64,000 bases of DNA, from positions 49,953,348 through 50,017,347 of the forward strand of contig OX344764.1 of NCBI GenBank assembly GCA_947034895.1, in the 5' to 3' direction. Position numbers and translations under genes: made by a program. Positions 1 through 12,845 of the stretch are shown one piece after another. Source of the DNA: Rhytidiadelphus loreus. Lineage: Eukaryota; Streptophyta; Bryopsida; Hypnales; Hylocomiaceae. Each line of letters opens with the position of its first letter. Within the stretch, counting starts at the first letter, position 1. The notes below the pieces were generated by a model. It saw only the letters and a program-made list of their open reading frames with translations, was not told where the DNA came from and searched no databases.

Positions 1-568
1 AGCACTCATGAGTTGCTTCTTTTTTTTGTTTCACACCATTTCTATTCATCTCCTTTAGTGGTTGTGGATTTGGGGCTTATGGAAATTGAAGTTTTCTCGT
101 AGTCTTATTTTTAATGAAATCCAACCTTTCAAACATGTTCTTGTGATAAAAATTGTTTGGCAATTTCACCACTAGTTTTAAAAAGGTAAAGAATTGGGGT
201 TGAAAAGGAAAGTCATTAAATTGCCTTTTCATTTTGTCTACAATCTAGTGCAATTTTGTTTTTGTATAATCTATTATATTAAAGAGTGTGGTAGGGTAGG
301 TGGGTGGAAAGAGGCCCCTAAAATAGTTCTACTTAGAATCCTCCAGCCACAATCTCTAAAAAAAAATTGAATTAATTGATTTATAAATAAATAAAAATCC
401 ATGACATGCTGTTATTGGCTAATCACTATTGCATGTCACTTTTTGTGCATAAATGGCTTCTATAAAGCACCTTTAATCCCACTTTATTGATCATGTGGGC
501 CGTATTGTGGACAAATAGACTACCCTTTAATCAAAGGGCAAAGTTGAGGGTGAATTTACCACTTAACC

Positions 569-790
569 TTGCAGAGACGTTGCGGATCTAAACTAGGTGC
601 AATGGATGACTTCATTGTTAAATACAAAAATAAAGAATGCACTTATTGGTCTGATAATCAAAGTATTTTGGTAACTACCTTGGTCATGGGAAGTTGCGTG
701 TGTCCTTCTAGGGTTAATGGCAAATGGCAAGGACTTTATGCAAAACAAATTTTATGTTTAAAATTATCCATATCATTGTTTATAATATAG
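569..790 (+). other. Open frame in a repeat; related broken copy near 12 kb
   Basis: The frame reads through MDDFIVKYKNKECTYW and then SILVTTLVMG. The related sequence at about 11975-12100 reads MDDFYVNYRNKE followed by stop codons, then SILVNAL. The two places share an ATGGATGACTTC start and a CATGGGA(A/C)GTTGC segment. It may be a remnant of a transposon protein or simply a non-coding repeat; I recognise no domain. Confidence 0.3.
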
Positions 791-810
791 TAATGATGCA
801 ATAACTGCAT

Positions 811-1322
811 CTTTTGAGGTCATTGTCATTGTGAAAGATTGTCACAATGAGCTCAATTTCAAAAAAAAGCACAAATAATTTTCAAAAGGGATACATACGG
901 CATTATCCCATTTGTTGTTAAGTTTAAAAAAAAAAATTGAAAACAGTATGCATGTCACTTAGTGAGTGGTCAATAGAAAACAAGGTTGGTACTTGATTTA
1001 CACACAACACACCATATTTGTATTTGTGTGACATCAATTTGGCTAATAAACAATATGGAATATTTGAAACTATATTTTCGTATCTATATTTCCATATCCG
1101 TAGTTTGTATCTGCATTTCGTACATGTATTCCATCTGACAAAGATCAACTATAATGATTTAAGTTTTAGTTCAAGATCAACAATGTCGAGTGGGGTTTCA
1201 AATTTCAGAATTAATCAATTAGACGGTTTAGAATTTTTTGGCATCAGAGGGATTGATTGTGCTCTTTGGCAGTTACTACCTATTTTGAGGCCATTGTGAC
1301 AAATTGTCACAATGGGCCCAAA
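811..1322. repeat. Segment bracketed by two related hairpins
   Basis: Hairpin one (811-853) contains CATTGTGA/TGTCACAATG flanked by TTGAG/CTCAA. Hairpin two has the perfect 12-bp arms CCATTGTGACAA (1290-1314) inside TTTTGAGG/CCCAAAA. A third of the same type, TTTTGAGTGCATTGT with perfect 15-bp arms, lies at 44197-44240. The segment may be an element with hairpin ends. The overlapping ORFs at 924 and 1018 are not supported. Confidence 0.45.
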
Positions 1323-1330
1323 AAAATTTA

Positions 1331-1420
1331 TTTTAAAAGTTTTTATTCACCACCACCCTCCCCCTTCTCAAAAAATTTAAATTTTTTTAGGAGGGTGGTG
1401 GTGAATAAAAACTTTTAAAA
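1331..1420. repeat. Perfect 30-bp inverted repeat (hairpin)
   Basis: The arms 1331-1360 and 1391-1420 are exact reverse complements over 30 bases, including ATTCACCACCACCCTC. A 30-nt spacer separates them, itself partly palindromic (AAAAAATTTAAATTTTTT). It lies in a repeat related to 44.2-44.7 kb. Confidence 0.9.
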
Positions 1421-2109
1421 TATTTATTTTTATAAATTTCCATTTGTCCCTCCCCCCCCCTCCTCCCTTCCCTCTTGTAATTTTCAAGGGGTGTAAGAAT
1501 GCCAAAAAATAGGGGATATATTGGCCATATATCAAACTATATATATATTTTATCATATTTGTACTAGTATGTATCCCATATTTGTATTCATGTTCACTAT
1601 TCAGTATTTGTATTCAGATCCAATGGCTACAAATTTTTCTTTGAGGGAGGGGTGGAAATATTTTTTTCCCCCATTCAACGACTCTTGATTTTTGGAAAGG
1701 GAGGGCTGGGACAATGGAATCACAAATAGGCTGTGATTGCCTCTTTGGGGTACATTGTCCCTTATGATGTTGACTCCTTCATATTTAAGAGGTGAAAAAT
1801 CAATGTCAAGACAAAAAAAATTGGTTAGAAAGCTAGATTGTTCTTAGATGATTGTGACTTGAAAAAGATTTTAGATCTTTGATATTGGAATATCCAAGTA
1901 ATTATTTTGTAGCCCTAGCTAGTAAAATTATTATACTCCGTATTTCACTTTTTTTTAGCACTACAATTTTTTATGAATGAGGTCTCAAATTTAGTGTTAC
2001 TACAATTTTTCTTTATGTGGAAATTTGTTCAACACATCCAAATTTCAACATTTTCTAATTAAAAATATTGTAATAAGAATCATATATAAGATATAGTTTT
2101 ATTTTGACT

Positions 2110-2455
2110 ATTATTTTTATGTCCTATGTACTTACTATATGGCAATGAGGTCAAGCTACATTAAAGTGTCATATTAGTAAGGGCACAAAATTAGGGTCAC
2201 CTCTAAAATTAGGATCATTGTTATATTATTTTTTGATGAAAAGTTAACAATTTAGTATTACTTTTATGGATGGGTCAAAATGCATATTATTACTTCATTT
2301 TATTCTAAGTTTAACTTTTGTATCCTATGCATAGGAACATTTTTACCTACTACGTGCCGGTGGGCTCAAGTTACATTGAAGTATCCTATTATTGAGGTGG
2401 GTATTGAGGGCACAAAATTAATTTCACTTCTAAAATTAGCATCACTATATATACA
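2110..2455 (+). repeat. Diverged tandem duplication
   Basis: The stretch 2110-2225 (CAAGCTACATTAAAGTGTC, AGGGCACAAAATTAGGGTC) recurs at 2321-2455 (CAAGTTACATTGAAGTATCC, AGGGCACAAAATTAATTTC). It is followed by a short TATACACATA run. No gene is seen. Confidence 0.5.
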
Positions 2456-2939
2456 CATATATACACATATACAAATATATAATAAAAAAGACATTACACA
2501 CCAAACAAATATTTAAACATTCCAACTGAAATGTTCTTCGCAAGACCCCTCATATCCTACCCTATATTTTGTTAAAAAACCAAGATATATAGACCACAAT
2601 GAGGGAATTTCAACCAACATCCGATGCAAATAGGTCCAACGAACCCTAAAAAATTTGATGAAAAAACATAGTTCTTTTTCTTCTTTTGTTCAATCATTTG
2701 AAATCATTTGAAATCATTTAATTTTCACTTTGTGACTTTGTGGTCCTTCAAGGATGAAGTTGTTTAAACTTGAGCTTAAACTTAGGGACATGCACCTCTC
2801 CTATGAGCCTCCAAATCAAAGCACCCACGCCTACTAACTATGTAAGGTACAAAATTACAAAATCTTTAATTTTGCATTTTGCATAAATTCTTTAGTTTTG
2901 CAAAATACTAAGGTAAATCAACGTATGACATGAAAAAGA

Positions 2940-3440
2940 CCCATGACCCACACCTAGAGAATGACCCATTAAAGTCTTGCATCAACCTATGACAAAAAAA
3001 AATTCAATAAATCAAATTTGAACTACATTAATTAAATCAAGTTAGAGGATACAATCAATGTTTTGGATGATGGTGATGGAATGATTAGTGACTGCAATAG
3101 GAACTTACACCTCTTTTGAGTATAAATTTATCACATGAAGTGACTTTTACAAGCCTTTGTGTTGTGGTCATGTATAGAAAATATTGTAATTGCTTTAGGT
3201 AAGTAAGATGACCATTATGGATACATTTTTGTTGGTTTTGAGACAGTCTAAAGACTTGTTTGAGCCAATTGGATAGCACACTTCAAAAATTCATAACAAT
3301 TCATACTTTGTCAATTGTTCTCTCCATTTCTCACATTTGTCTATATGTGGAAAAAAGTTTAAAATTTTTCAACAATGCCAAAAAGGCAAATCAATCATTG
3401 TGCTCGTTATAGGTTGGTTTACCTTAAAGTGAAAACACCC
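2940..3440 (-). repeat. Old repeat, inverted relative to 12860-13230
   Basis: The plus strand here (GTTTTGGATGATGGTGATGG, TAGTGACTGCAATAGGAAC, ATAGAAAATATTGTAA) is the reverse complement of segments at 12890-13215 (CCATCACCATCATCCAAGAC, CTATTGGAGTCACTA, CACAATATTTTCTAAC). A further piece, ATCATCCAAGACATTGATTG, recurs at 15007. The ORF at 3085 lies in it. Confidence 0.5.
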
Positions 3441-3897
3441 AAAACCGTCCATGTACCCACTCCTCACAAGTAGACCTCCATTAATCCCAAAGGGGATACA
3501 CTTTCCAAAATGGGTCCAATCTGCTAAGAACTTGAGAAATTTGCTTACTCAATTTTTCTTGAGATCGGATAGAATGTAATTATAGGATCTTGAAGTTCAT
3601 ATTGAGAATGAGCACTTCAAAAATTTCAGATCATTTGACCACACAATTTAGTAGATATTGAAGTTTGAAGTTTTATTTGGGTCAATGGAAAAACAAGGCA
3701 ACACACTTTAAAGGAGCATATCTTAGTAGAATATTTTGAAATGATAAGACAAGACAGTTGTGAATGCTCATCTAAAATTTCACAACATTCCAAACATTTT
3801 CAATTCCTGGTGGAGCTTGCAATGCACGGTGGCCATTGAAATGAGAGAAGTGTTTATAAGAAAAAAAGGCAAGAATGGGTGTACTTGTCTTCTCTTT

Positions 3898-4784
3898 AAC
3901 CCTTTAGTGACCGTGGTTGATTTGGAGGGCGGGCGTAATTTTTCAAGAAAATGAATTTTGTGGCCATTCTAAAGATATAGTTTTAGATCAAACTGTACAA
4001 GGTTTTTCCATGAGGGAGATTCTTCAACCTAACAAAAAATCAAACTCATCCAACAATACAAATTGCTATATATAAGGTAGGAGGTCCATAAATCAACCTT
4101 TTCAAGGCTAAAATTGAATTTTGGAGAGTGAAACATCTTTAAATATTTTTTAGTAAATTTTCCTCAAAAGACAAGTAGAATAGGCATCTAAACCAAGTTG
4201 TTTCATATTTTTTCAAGCTTTGTGAAATTAGTTACAAATTTTTGAAGTTCACAAAAAATGGTCATTTGTAGTCATCAAAATTAATACCCTTCTAAAATGT
4301 GCAGATTTGGTACATTGAAGAAAGTGAAATGTACCTCTAAATCATGTTTGCTTCTAGAGCCTTGTTGGAGTTTGAGTTGCTTTCCTTAATTTTCAAAAAT
4401 CAATGACTTGAATGACCCTTTAGAATTTGCGCTACATAAATACCGATGCATAAGTTCACTTTGGGCAATCATGAGATTAAAAAGCAACACTTATGCCTTG
4501 TCAAGACATCAAGTTACAAAAGAATCTCACAATTTGGTTGATATTTTTTTGTATTTTTGTTGAATACTTCCCATTTGAAGGTTCAGGCCATTTGAGTTTG
4601 CAACCTCATAGCTAATTCATCAATGCTCCAATTCTCTTGAAATTGGTTTTGTTTGAAGCGCACAAAGACATTCTAATTATGTTCCTCTTTGAGATTTTTG
4701 TGATCAAATGTATTTTGAACAATATTAGACCGGGAGTCCAAAAATCAACCAAAAAGTGGTCGACCGGTCACTAAAGGGAGGGTT
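3898..4784. mobile_element. TIR element with AACCCTTTAGTGACCG ends (887 bp)
   Basis: The left end is AACCCTTTAGTGACCGTGG and the reverse-complemented right end is AACCCTCCCTTTAGTGACCG, differing by a 4-base insertion. The interior at about 4180-4350 (GTTTCATATTTTTTCAAGC, GTGAAATTAGTTACAAATTT, GGTACATTGAAGAAAGTG) is one unit of the sequence amplified as a tandem array at 51 kb. It has no coding capacity. Confidence 0.6.
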
Positions 4785-7248
4785 CATGAAAATGGTTAAT
4801 CAATAATTATGTGTTTCATGTTGCTTTTGAATTGGATCCTACTTTTTAGAATGCACATTGTTATCCAAGAAAACAAAATTCCACTAAAGGGTTAAGCTCA
4901 TTGGATTGCCCTTTTTGACATGGATTTGTCTTTTTTGAGGTGGATTTGTCTTTTTTGAGGTGAGCAATAATCACATTAGGGGTAGTAAACCATTTCCATA
5001 CGTAATTGCTATTGCTTGATTGCTGATTTCCCTGGATTTTGTTTTTGGGGACCAAGCTATGAAACAATTTTAGTAGCCTAGGGATAGTAGTTCCACTTTA
5101 AAAATTCTTAGAAATTACACGTCTTATTCAAAAATTCTCTTTTTTTTTTTGAAAAATCAATATTTTCAATCCTTAATAGTAAAAAAATATTATTTCTAGA
5201 AAAACGTGCCTCCAGTTATGTTGAATTGCTTATTTTGGCAGCGTTGATTTCCAACTTGCACACAAATTCCATAAAATTCTTTACAGCAAGATGCTTTGCA
5301 GTCCGTCCGAACATGTTTACATACTGAAATTATTCGAAATCAATTGGTACATCTACGAAATCGATTGGTACATCTACGGTGCAATCGTTGGATAGCTTTC
5401 TGATTGCTGGGAGCAAGCCACGTACCCCCCTGGCTCATGGCACTTTATTAATCCCTTATTGCCTCGGAATTCATAATGTAATCAAGCATTATTAGGAGAA
5501 TATTCCGTCGCTGATGACGTGGATTCAATGATCCATGTGGACTTTAAGAGCACTTTTGGAGATTGGGGACAAGTATAAATTATTAAAAACTTAAATATTA
5601 GGAGTGGCATATTTTACGTGGTTCATAATATTTCACTCAAGAAAAATAAGAAAAAAATAAGTAAAATTCTCATTATGAAATTCTATAAAGAAGTTTTTAT
5701 TCCACTTACTAAAGAATTTTGAAAAAATAAACTATTGTATTAATTATTTTGTAATTAATTAATTAATAGTAAACAAAATAGTTTTCAAATTTTAATTATT
5801 AGTAAATTAGTGAGAAAATTCTTGTACTAATTTTTTTTACAAGTGTAGTATTTGTACCTCGATATGTTTAATTTTTTCTCAAACTAGTTTCTTCAATTAG
5901 TTTATAGCAATTCTTGAAGTGTATGAAAACTCGAAGGGCCTTGTATGGTGAAAATTTTAAAATTCGAGTATATACCATAGTAGAAGTTGACCTTCATTTT
6001 TTTAATAAATTAATTAATGTCAAAATTGAATTCTTATAAACAAATACTTAGTAAAATTTGTGGAATACGAATAAGAGCTACATTGAAAACTTCACTAATA
6101 AAGGGCTTATATTGGAAGATTTTTGAGTTGGTGGCCAATGAGTTTTGCCAATTATCAAAAGCAAATAAATGAACACTACTTTGAACCGTTAACAATACAA
6201 TTAAAACACATTATAGATAGGCCACTTCTATTAATATATATTAAATAAAATAGAATTGTAATTAAATTGTTTCCACTTCCATGATTCTCTTAAATTTAAA
6301 ATGATATGATATTTCATTCAATGTGAATATATGAAGATTTGTGAAATAACTACATGATTACAAAACCAAAATCATCCTTAATCCATTCAAATGTAAATGA
6401 ACCACTTTAAATGGAAAAAAAATCCGTCATTGCAAAGATAAAGGACAAATCACACTATGGTATTTGTAATTGATATGAATTTTCTTCACTCTTACTTAGT
6501 AAAATCAAAGTAATTTCAAATTTTCACAAAAGAAATTAAATTTTTTATGACTTATACAAAATATGTGATTCTACCTCTAAAAAATAAAATAATTTCCACT
6601 CGTTCTTAGTGGAAGAATAGAGCATATAAAGCAAGGGATATTGAGGTTGTTCAAATTGTCAAAGGCTTTATCCTTTAACCTTTAAAGGTTTGGGAAGCCT
6701 AATTTGAATTTGAACATGATGTTTTGGAATATTCAACATTAAAGGTGCATGAAAGAACATATACACTAGTTATTAAAATTTTGAATTCATACTCACATAT
6801 AGCACTTTGAATTTAGATCAATATTGGACCTCTTGCATGTCTAAGAAAGTTGCAAAATGGCCACATATTCTATATGTACAATGCCATCTTTGAATGTCAT
6901 AAGGTTTAGATATTAAAATGACCTATAAATGAATTAAGTTAGTTGTTGAATTTTCAATCCAACAATGTATATCTTGTGTACATACTTTGTATTCCAAGAA
7001 TAAAATACACAATCATACAATCCCTATGAAATCTTTAAAGGTTAAATATTAACTATGTATGAACATGCTTCATATCATTCTTTAGCAATTGTTGATGTGT
7101 GCCAATCAGGATTTTTTTGGCTTTTTGGTGCCCAAACAAATAATTTGGCTTAAAAATAGCAAGAAAATGCCCCCCCAAAATGGATGAAATTGCCAAAAAA
7201 ATTCAAATAAAAAAAAACCTTGGATGAAATCACCAAATTGTAAATGAA
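4785..7248. other. Non-coding AT-rich sequence
   Basis: It includes a short 21-bp tandem (GGATTTGTCTTTTTTGAGGT at about 4923-4963) and a 20-bp repeat (ATTGGTACATCTACGRAATC) at about 5343-5380. The ORF at 4861 has no recognisable features. Confidence 0.5.
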
Positions 7249-7524
7249 CATTAGGAGAAATTCAGCTGGTGTAGAAGGCCACGAGTTCCCTAAGCTCCCT
7301 AACTTTGTGAACTCAACCACATGCGCAGTCTGATGTGGCCAAAGTTTGGCCACATCAGATTTTAATATTTAATTATTTTTTAATTATATATATATATAAT
7401 ATTATTTATTTATTTATTTTATTTTAAAAAATTGTTTTTATTTATTATGACTGCATACGTTTGATTCACAGCCAAGGGAACAGGCCTGAAATGGCCTTCC
7501 CTTGGCATGAAATCTCTTCTAATG
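7249..7524. mobile_element. CATTAGA-family element with perfect GC-rich hairpins, copy 1
   Basis: The ends are CATTAGGAGAAATTCAGC and, reverse-complemented, CATTAGAAGAGATTTCATGC. Inside are a 15-bp perfect inverted repeat at 7329-7359 (TCTGATGTGGCCAAA, one-base spacer), an A/T-only core, and a second inverted repeat at 7471-7506 (GCCAAGGGAA ... TTCCCTTGGC). No clear target duplication was found. Confidence 0.62.
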
Positions 7525-8989
7525 ACCAAATTATAGACATGTAATATGTGCTAATCTGATCTTCTCTATCCAATATGTGGATGAATGTTGAAATTTAGAG
7601 CACCACTATAACATTTTATATCGCCACTTTGGCACTTCTTAGAAAATGAAAAAAAGACCTAGTGCCAATAGACTTGAAGAATAAAAATACCTTGCTATTG
7701 ACAAGATAAACCTCAACTTAAAGATGAAAGTGTTTGGAAATAACTTGAACTTTCTAGACAAAACTAAGATACCTCACAATATAAAATTACAATTTTATTT
7801 CTCAACTCCATTTAATTCTTCTTAAGGTAGACTTTCATGCACTAACAATTGATCAAACCTTGCATAATAGACCTCTCCAAAAAATCAAAATTGCACATGG
7901 ACATGCGCAACGGTTGCAAATGGAGAATTAGAATTGTTGATTGGCAAAATTTTCAAGGAAGGCTCTTGAAATGCAAGAAAGTCCAATGTTGGTATTTTAC
8001 ACATCTAGGAACAAAACTTTGAAAATTCATAACTTATTCATGTGGTGTACAAATAATGCATGCTAAAGTACCTTGAAATCCTCTTTTGGTTGCCAAAAAG
8101 ATCCATTAGAAATAATTTATATTTAATAATACTCTCTAATAACTACCGTATTCAATATTTTCACAAATTTGTAAATCTTTTGAGGAGTGAATTGGTAAAA
8201 ATATAAATGTATAAGATCACGATATTTTATATAATAAAATTCAAAAATTATGAATATTTTGTCAATAAATTAAACTATAGAGGAAAAGATATATTATCCA
8301 TGGTTGAAATATAATAATGTGGGGCCACAAATGTATAGGAAAGCTAATTTGGTTCACATATTGCATACAAATAGAACCAAGTTCTACCATTGCAATTTAG
8401 TGTCCTAAGATCCTCCTTTTTTGTTGCTTCCCTTAGTGACACTTACTTCCTCCAAGAACATTAGGTTCCAACACTAGTCATATGTCTTCATTCTCCTATG
8501 ACTTCCATCATTGAATTCCCAGAAGACCCCGAGTATGTCATTTGATGACATGGGGTGAAACTTCTATTGATATAATGATGTCTACATACTTGGTGGTGGT
8601 ACTATCCACCACCAATGCTAACCACCTTCAAACGGTACCCGACTCCCTACTAGACCCAAACAACTTCACTTCGGGACTCATCTCAGGATTCATTAGTCAA
8701 AATTCAACATCACGGCCTGATGTTGGGCAAAACACCATCCAATTGGTATCAAAAAGTGCCCAAGAGCACTCCTTGATGACATGAAGGCTCCATCACCAAC
8801 CCCACTACCTATACCCACTTTGACTCACCACAACACCATTCAAGAGTGGAGAGGGAGACCACCCCTCTTCATAGTCTTCTCAACAAGATTCAACAAACCT
8901 CAACTTCTATGGGTCACTAGGACATCGAAGACGCATTTTTCTTTGAAAAGGTACCCAATTCCTATATCCTAGCCTCAAATCTAAGTTCT
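7525..8989. other. Non-coding sequence between elements
   Basis: The short frames at 8542-8972 are threonine- and proline-rich but overlap end to end in different frames. They show no domain, splice sites or codon pattern that I trust. Confidence 0.45.
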
Positions 8990-9151
8990 CACTATTAAAA
9001 AATCCATGTTTTTTTAGATGCAATTTTGGGTGACATTCACCTATACTTATATTAACAATAACATCAAATATAACATCAAAATTTTAGGTAACATAAAATA
9101 GGTGGATGTCACCCAAAATTGTGTCAAAATAAATAGAGGATTCTTATAGTG
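8990..9151. mobile_element. CACTA-type MITE with TCT target duplication
   Basis: The ends are CACTATTAAAAAATCC and, reverse-complemented, CACTATAAGAATCC. Both arms contain TTTTGGGTGACAT followed by YCACCTA, making a long imperfect hairpin of 162 bp. TCT flanks both sides (8987-8989, 9152-9154), the 3-bp duplication expected for CACTA/EnSpm elements. Confidence 0.82.
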
Positions 9152-9690
9152 TCTAAGGGACTTTCAAGAGGATAACTCTTAGCTCTAGACTCCAAATTCA
9201 AAGTTCAAGCCCATTTTTGTGATCTATTCTTTCCATATATCACCTTGGACTATTTACTTTATCAAATGCAACAAATATTGAGTAGGTTATGGCCCTCCAA
9301 ATGTTTAAGCCCCTTGATAGGTATAATTTTCTAGGACTCTACTCCCTTTGTTTGCCCATAACTTCTCATAACTAAGGTCTTCATGAGACTTAGCATTTTA
9401 GAATTCCTATCTCTTTATCTTTCCAATAATATACTTTATGCCCTATTTGGACAAAGGATTTTTCCTAGAACCTCCTCTTTTATATTCTATACTTTGGGTT
9501 TGTGGCTAGGATATTGCCAACTTTGAGGACTCATATCTTTGATGCACAAATTGTATCCTTGTATTTTTTGAACCTATGGACAGTGCTCTCACCATCTTTC
9601 CAAGCATGTATAGCATGTTATCCACTTTGTCCTAACTAGAGCGCTAGGATGCCATGTTTGCCATTGATTGCTAAGAACTTCTAACAAAAA

Positions 9691-9981
9691 TTGGTAGATT
9701 TTTTTTATCAAAAGCAATACAAAGTTTTTGAAAGAATGTTTGATGATGTATTCCTTCTTTCTTAGTAGATGAAATAGTTGAAATGCAAAACAATCTTAAG
9801 ACAACATCATTCTTTTTTAATGAAAGTACACCCTTTCAACCAATGTTTTTTTTTGCAATACAAGGCTATTTCTATAGCCAATGTCTAACACCCCATTTGG
9901 GTGGAGTTGTTAGATGTTGGTCATGGGAAAATAAATTGTACTTTCAGATGTATGAATTAAATTTTTGAACATCCATATTTA
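9691..9981 (+). repeat. Direct repeat of about 291 bp, copy 1
   Basis: It starts TTGGTAGATTTTTTTTATCA and ends GAACATCCATATTTA. A nearly identical copy lies at 10488-10779. The ORF at 9783-9968 is inside it and is broken in the second copy, so it is not taken as a gene. Confidence 0.85.
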
Positions 9982-10487
9982 CCTAGTCTCTTGTAAGACT
10001 TGGAAATTTCTCCATGCTCACCAAGGTGGCATGAGCATGCTTTGCAGTGAGGGGCATGACATTTTTACTACTAAAATTGGTTCAATAAGTGCAAGTGACT
10101 TTAATAGTAGGAGAGTTGCTACTAAAAATAATCAAAATTAGATGAATGTAGATGACAATCATAACATTTGAGATAGTATAAAAATAGTATAGACCACATT
10201 ATATTGAATTCATCTAGAGTATTAAAAATTTTAATATGTATTGTGCCTCATGAGTTTACATGCACTGGAATTTCTAAAATATTACAAATTAGTGTTATAA
10301 CTAAAAGGTGTACTAATTGAATTATCTTTTATAGTAGTTTAATCCTTGTGCATTTGAATAAACCATTCCACTATCCCCGATTATAGAAACTTGACAATTT
10401 TTGACTTTGTCTTCTCCAAAAATTCATAAAATGATAGAAAACTCTACTTTACAATTTGCCTTTGAAATTGTACACATGGTGTTTTTA

Positions 10488-10779
10488 TTGGTAGATTTTT
10501 TTTTATCAAAAGCAATACAAAGTTTTTGAAAGAATGTTTGATGATGTATTCCTTCTTTCTTAGTAGATGAAATAGCTGAAATGCAAAAAAATCTTAAGAC
10601 CAGATCACTCTTTTTTAATTAATGTACACCCTTTCAACCAATGTTTTTTTTTGCAATACAAGGCTATTTCTATGGCCAATGTCTAACACTCCATTTGGGT
10701 GGAGTTGTTAGTTGTTGGTCATGGGAAAAAAAATTGTACTTTCAAATGTATGAATTAAATTTTTGAACATCCATATTTA
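10488..10779 (+). repeat. Direct repeat of about 292 bp, copy 2
   Basis: Near-identical by eye to 9691-9981, with a few substitutions such as TAGCTGAAATGC for TAGTTGAAATGC. The high similarity makes this one of the younger duplications in the window. Confidence 0.85.
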
Positions 10780-10804
10780 ACACATTTCATAACAATTTTA
10801 ACCC

Positions 10805-11053
10805 TTAACCCCTGAGCGCCCAAGAGGCCAAAATCTGGCCTCTCTATTTTGAAAAACGTTCTTGTTTGACCATCATAATCTTTTGAGTAGTACGGTCAAA
10901 GGACAAGTCCTTTTCTCCACACCTCCTGGTCTCTTTTGAATATCAATCGGTACAGTTGGATTATGTGGATCTCTTCTTAGAAGAAAGCTTGAGTGGATTG
11001 AAGTGGAAAAGGTATGGATTTAAGTGAATTTGCTCTGGGCGCTTAGGGGTTAA
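10805..11053. mobile_element. Small MITE with 22-bp terminal repeats (249 bp)
   Basis: The left end is TTAACCCCTGAGCGCCCAAG and the reverse-complemented right end is TTAACCCCTAAGCGCCCAGA. A second short inverted repeat, GAGGCCA/TGGCCTC, lies just inside the left end. No clear target duplication is seen. Confidence 0.7.
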
Positions 11054-11057
11054 AAGG

Positions 11058-11790
11058 ACGGGCTCATGACCATTGATTTCAAGCATCACTGCACTTCACT
11101 TTGTTTGCTATCATTTTGAAACTAAATATAAATGGAAAATATTATATTTATTTTTTAGAGATGAAGTCATCTGTCTAATACAAGTTATAAAATTTTCAAA
11201 TTTTTTGAGAAAAATAAGAAATTGCTGTGTTTTTCTTAAAAGAAAAACTAACAAAATTCATATCAAATATCAGATATACTCAAAAAATCTAAAATTTACA
11301 CCATAGATGTATATTATAGTATAACATCATGATATAATTAAACCAAAGTTATCGTGTCAATACAAAATTAGAAAATCACAAACCATGGTTATAGGCCCAA
11401 AGTCCATATTGCTATAAAATATTGAAATTTATAAAGTTTTCAAATATTTCAATTGGATTAGAAGTTACACTTGATAAGCTTCATTTCATTAGTTGGACTC
11501 AAATTTTAAAAATATCATTTTTATAGCTAAAATTCACATCAAGTGTAAATAGCAAGAAATGGCCTTTATAGCAAGGAATGGTGATTTGTGGATTAAGCAT
11601 CTTCTTCTTTAAAAAAGTCAAGAATACCATAATGAAGGAATTTGCAATAATGTTTATTAAAACTATACTCAAGCAACTTTTTAAAAAAACTGGATGAAAA
11701 AGCATTTTTTCCCACCCTACAGACTTAGGTGTCGTCATCCAAAGGACAAATAATGTCTACAATGTCCTTTAAGGATTAACTAGTAGTTTT
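11058..11790 (+). repeat. Diverged direct repeat of about 730 bp, copy 1
   Basis: It shares ordered landmarks with 12125-12845: an AGAGATGAAGTCATC-type segment, CTTAAAAGAAAAACTAACAA, TAGTATAACATCATG, AAGCTTCATTTCATTAGTT, and CCAAAGGACAAATAATGTC near the end. The ORFs at 11073 and 11499 are in it and are not conserved in the other copy. Confidence 0.65.
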
Positions 11791-12124
11791 CCTCCTTGGA
11801 GCTTTGCAACAAGGGATTTGATTTTTTCTTGATACTTGAAAGTGAGTATAGGTTAAAATTGTAAATCCTCACAATACAAATTGTGACAATGTATGTCATT
11901 AATTTATTGTTGGAGGGTGCTTCTTTGTACAAAAGAAAAGGACCCCCCTTACAACAGGTTAATCCTACAAGGATGTTGAAGATGGATGACTTCTATGTTA
12001 ACTATAGAAACAAAGAATGAACCTATTGATTAAATAATTGGAGTATTTTAGTGAATGCCTTATTCATGGGACGTTGCATCCTTCCAAGGTTAAGAATGTC
12101 ATATTCCATCCATATTTAGTCCCT

Positions 12125-12845
12125 AAAGGATAGAACCTATAAACGTGTAGTCAAACATGAAAGTCCTTCACTTTGTATCCACCATTTTTTTCTATCTATA
12201 GGTGAATGTTTTTGGTTTTATTTTTCAAAGATGAAATTGCATATTTAATATATGTCACTAAATTTTCAGAATGTTTTGAATTTTTTTCAAATTTCCATGA
12301 ATTTTAAAAGAAAAAATGAAAAAAATTCATATTAAATACAAATCATACTAAAAAAATTTGAAATTTTTAGATTATAAGCACATTATAGTGTAGAACATTG
12401 TGGTATAAAAGAAGTTTCTACATCACTCCATACTAAGAGGAACATGTTTATAGGTCCTCAACTTCAAACATTTTCAAATTTTCAAATGGTGTAGAAATTG
12501 AACTTCAGAAGCTTTATTTTGTTAGTTTTGCTCAAAAGCAAAAGAAATTGTTTTGAATGTCAAAATCAAGTTGTAAGGGAAAAAAGCTTGAGGAAAAAGC
12601 TTAGAGTATTGAAATTCACTAGATACCATTTTTTTGATAAACTACCACATATAAAATTAATAAACAACTAAAATGTCTTGAATTTAATTCAATGATGTGC
12701 ATTTAGCATCAATAAAAATGCACAAACAAAAATGGATGAAAATCATCCATTCTTCAACATTCACAAGGCCTAGTTGACCATTCAAAGGACACAAAATGTC
12801 CTCAAAGTCCTTGCAAGTTTAGAGATGTAAGGTAAACTAGCCTAT
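12125..12845 (+). repeat. Diverged direct repeat of about 720 bp, copy 2
   Basis: Partner of 11058-11790, containing AAAGATGAAATTGCATA, TAAAAGAAAAAATGAAAAA, GTAGAACATTGTGGTA, AAGCTTTATTTTGTTAG and AAAGGACACAAAATGTCC. It is likely part of an old element whose ends were not located. Confidence 0.65.

Larger units (their letters stand above)
1421..3897. other. Non-coding AT-rich sequence
   Basis: Apart from the repeats listed at 2110-2455 and 2940-3440, this holds C-runs (1451-1460), CATATTTGTATTC variants and no supportable gene. The first 800 bases of the window are similar. TTTTTAATGAAATCC near 110 recalls a LINE 3' end, but no tail or duplication was found. Confidence 0.5.

Noticed and set aside
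7973..7990. ATGCAAGAAAGTCC resembling the 4-bp-TSD element terminus
   Set aside because: It lacks the outer GGGTG, a partner end and interior similarity; a chance match.
8542..8972. Two adjoining Thr/Pro-rich frames
   Set aside because: They are in different frames without splice signals between them, and no family is recognised.
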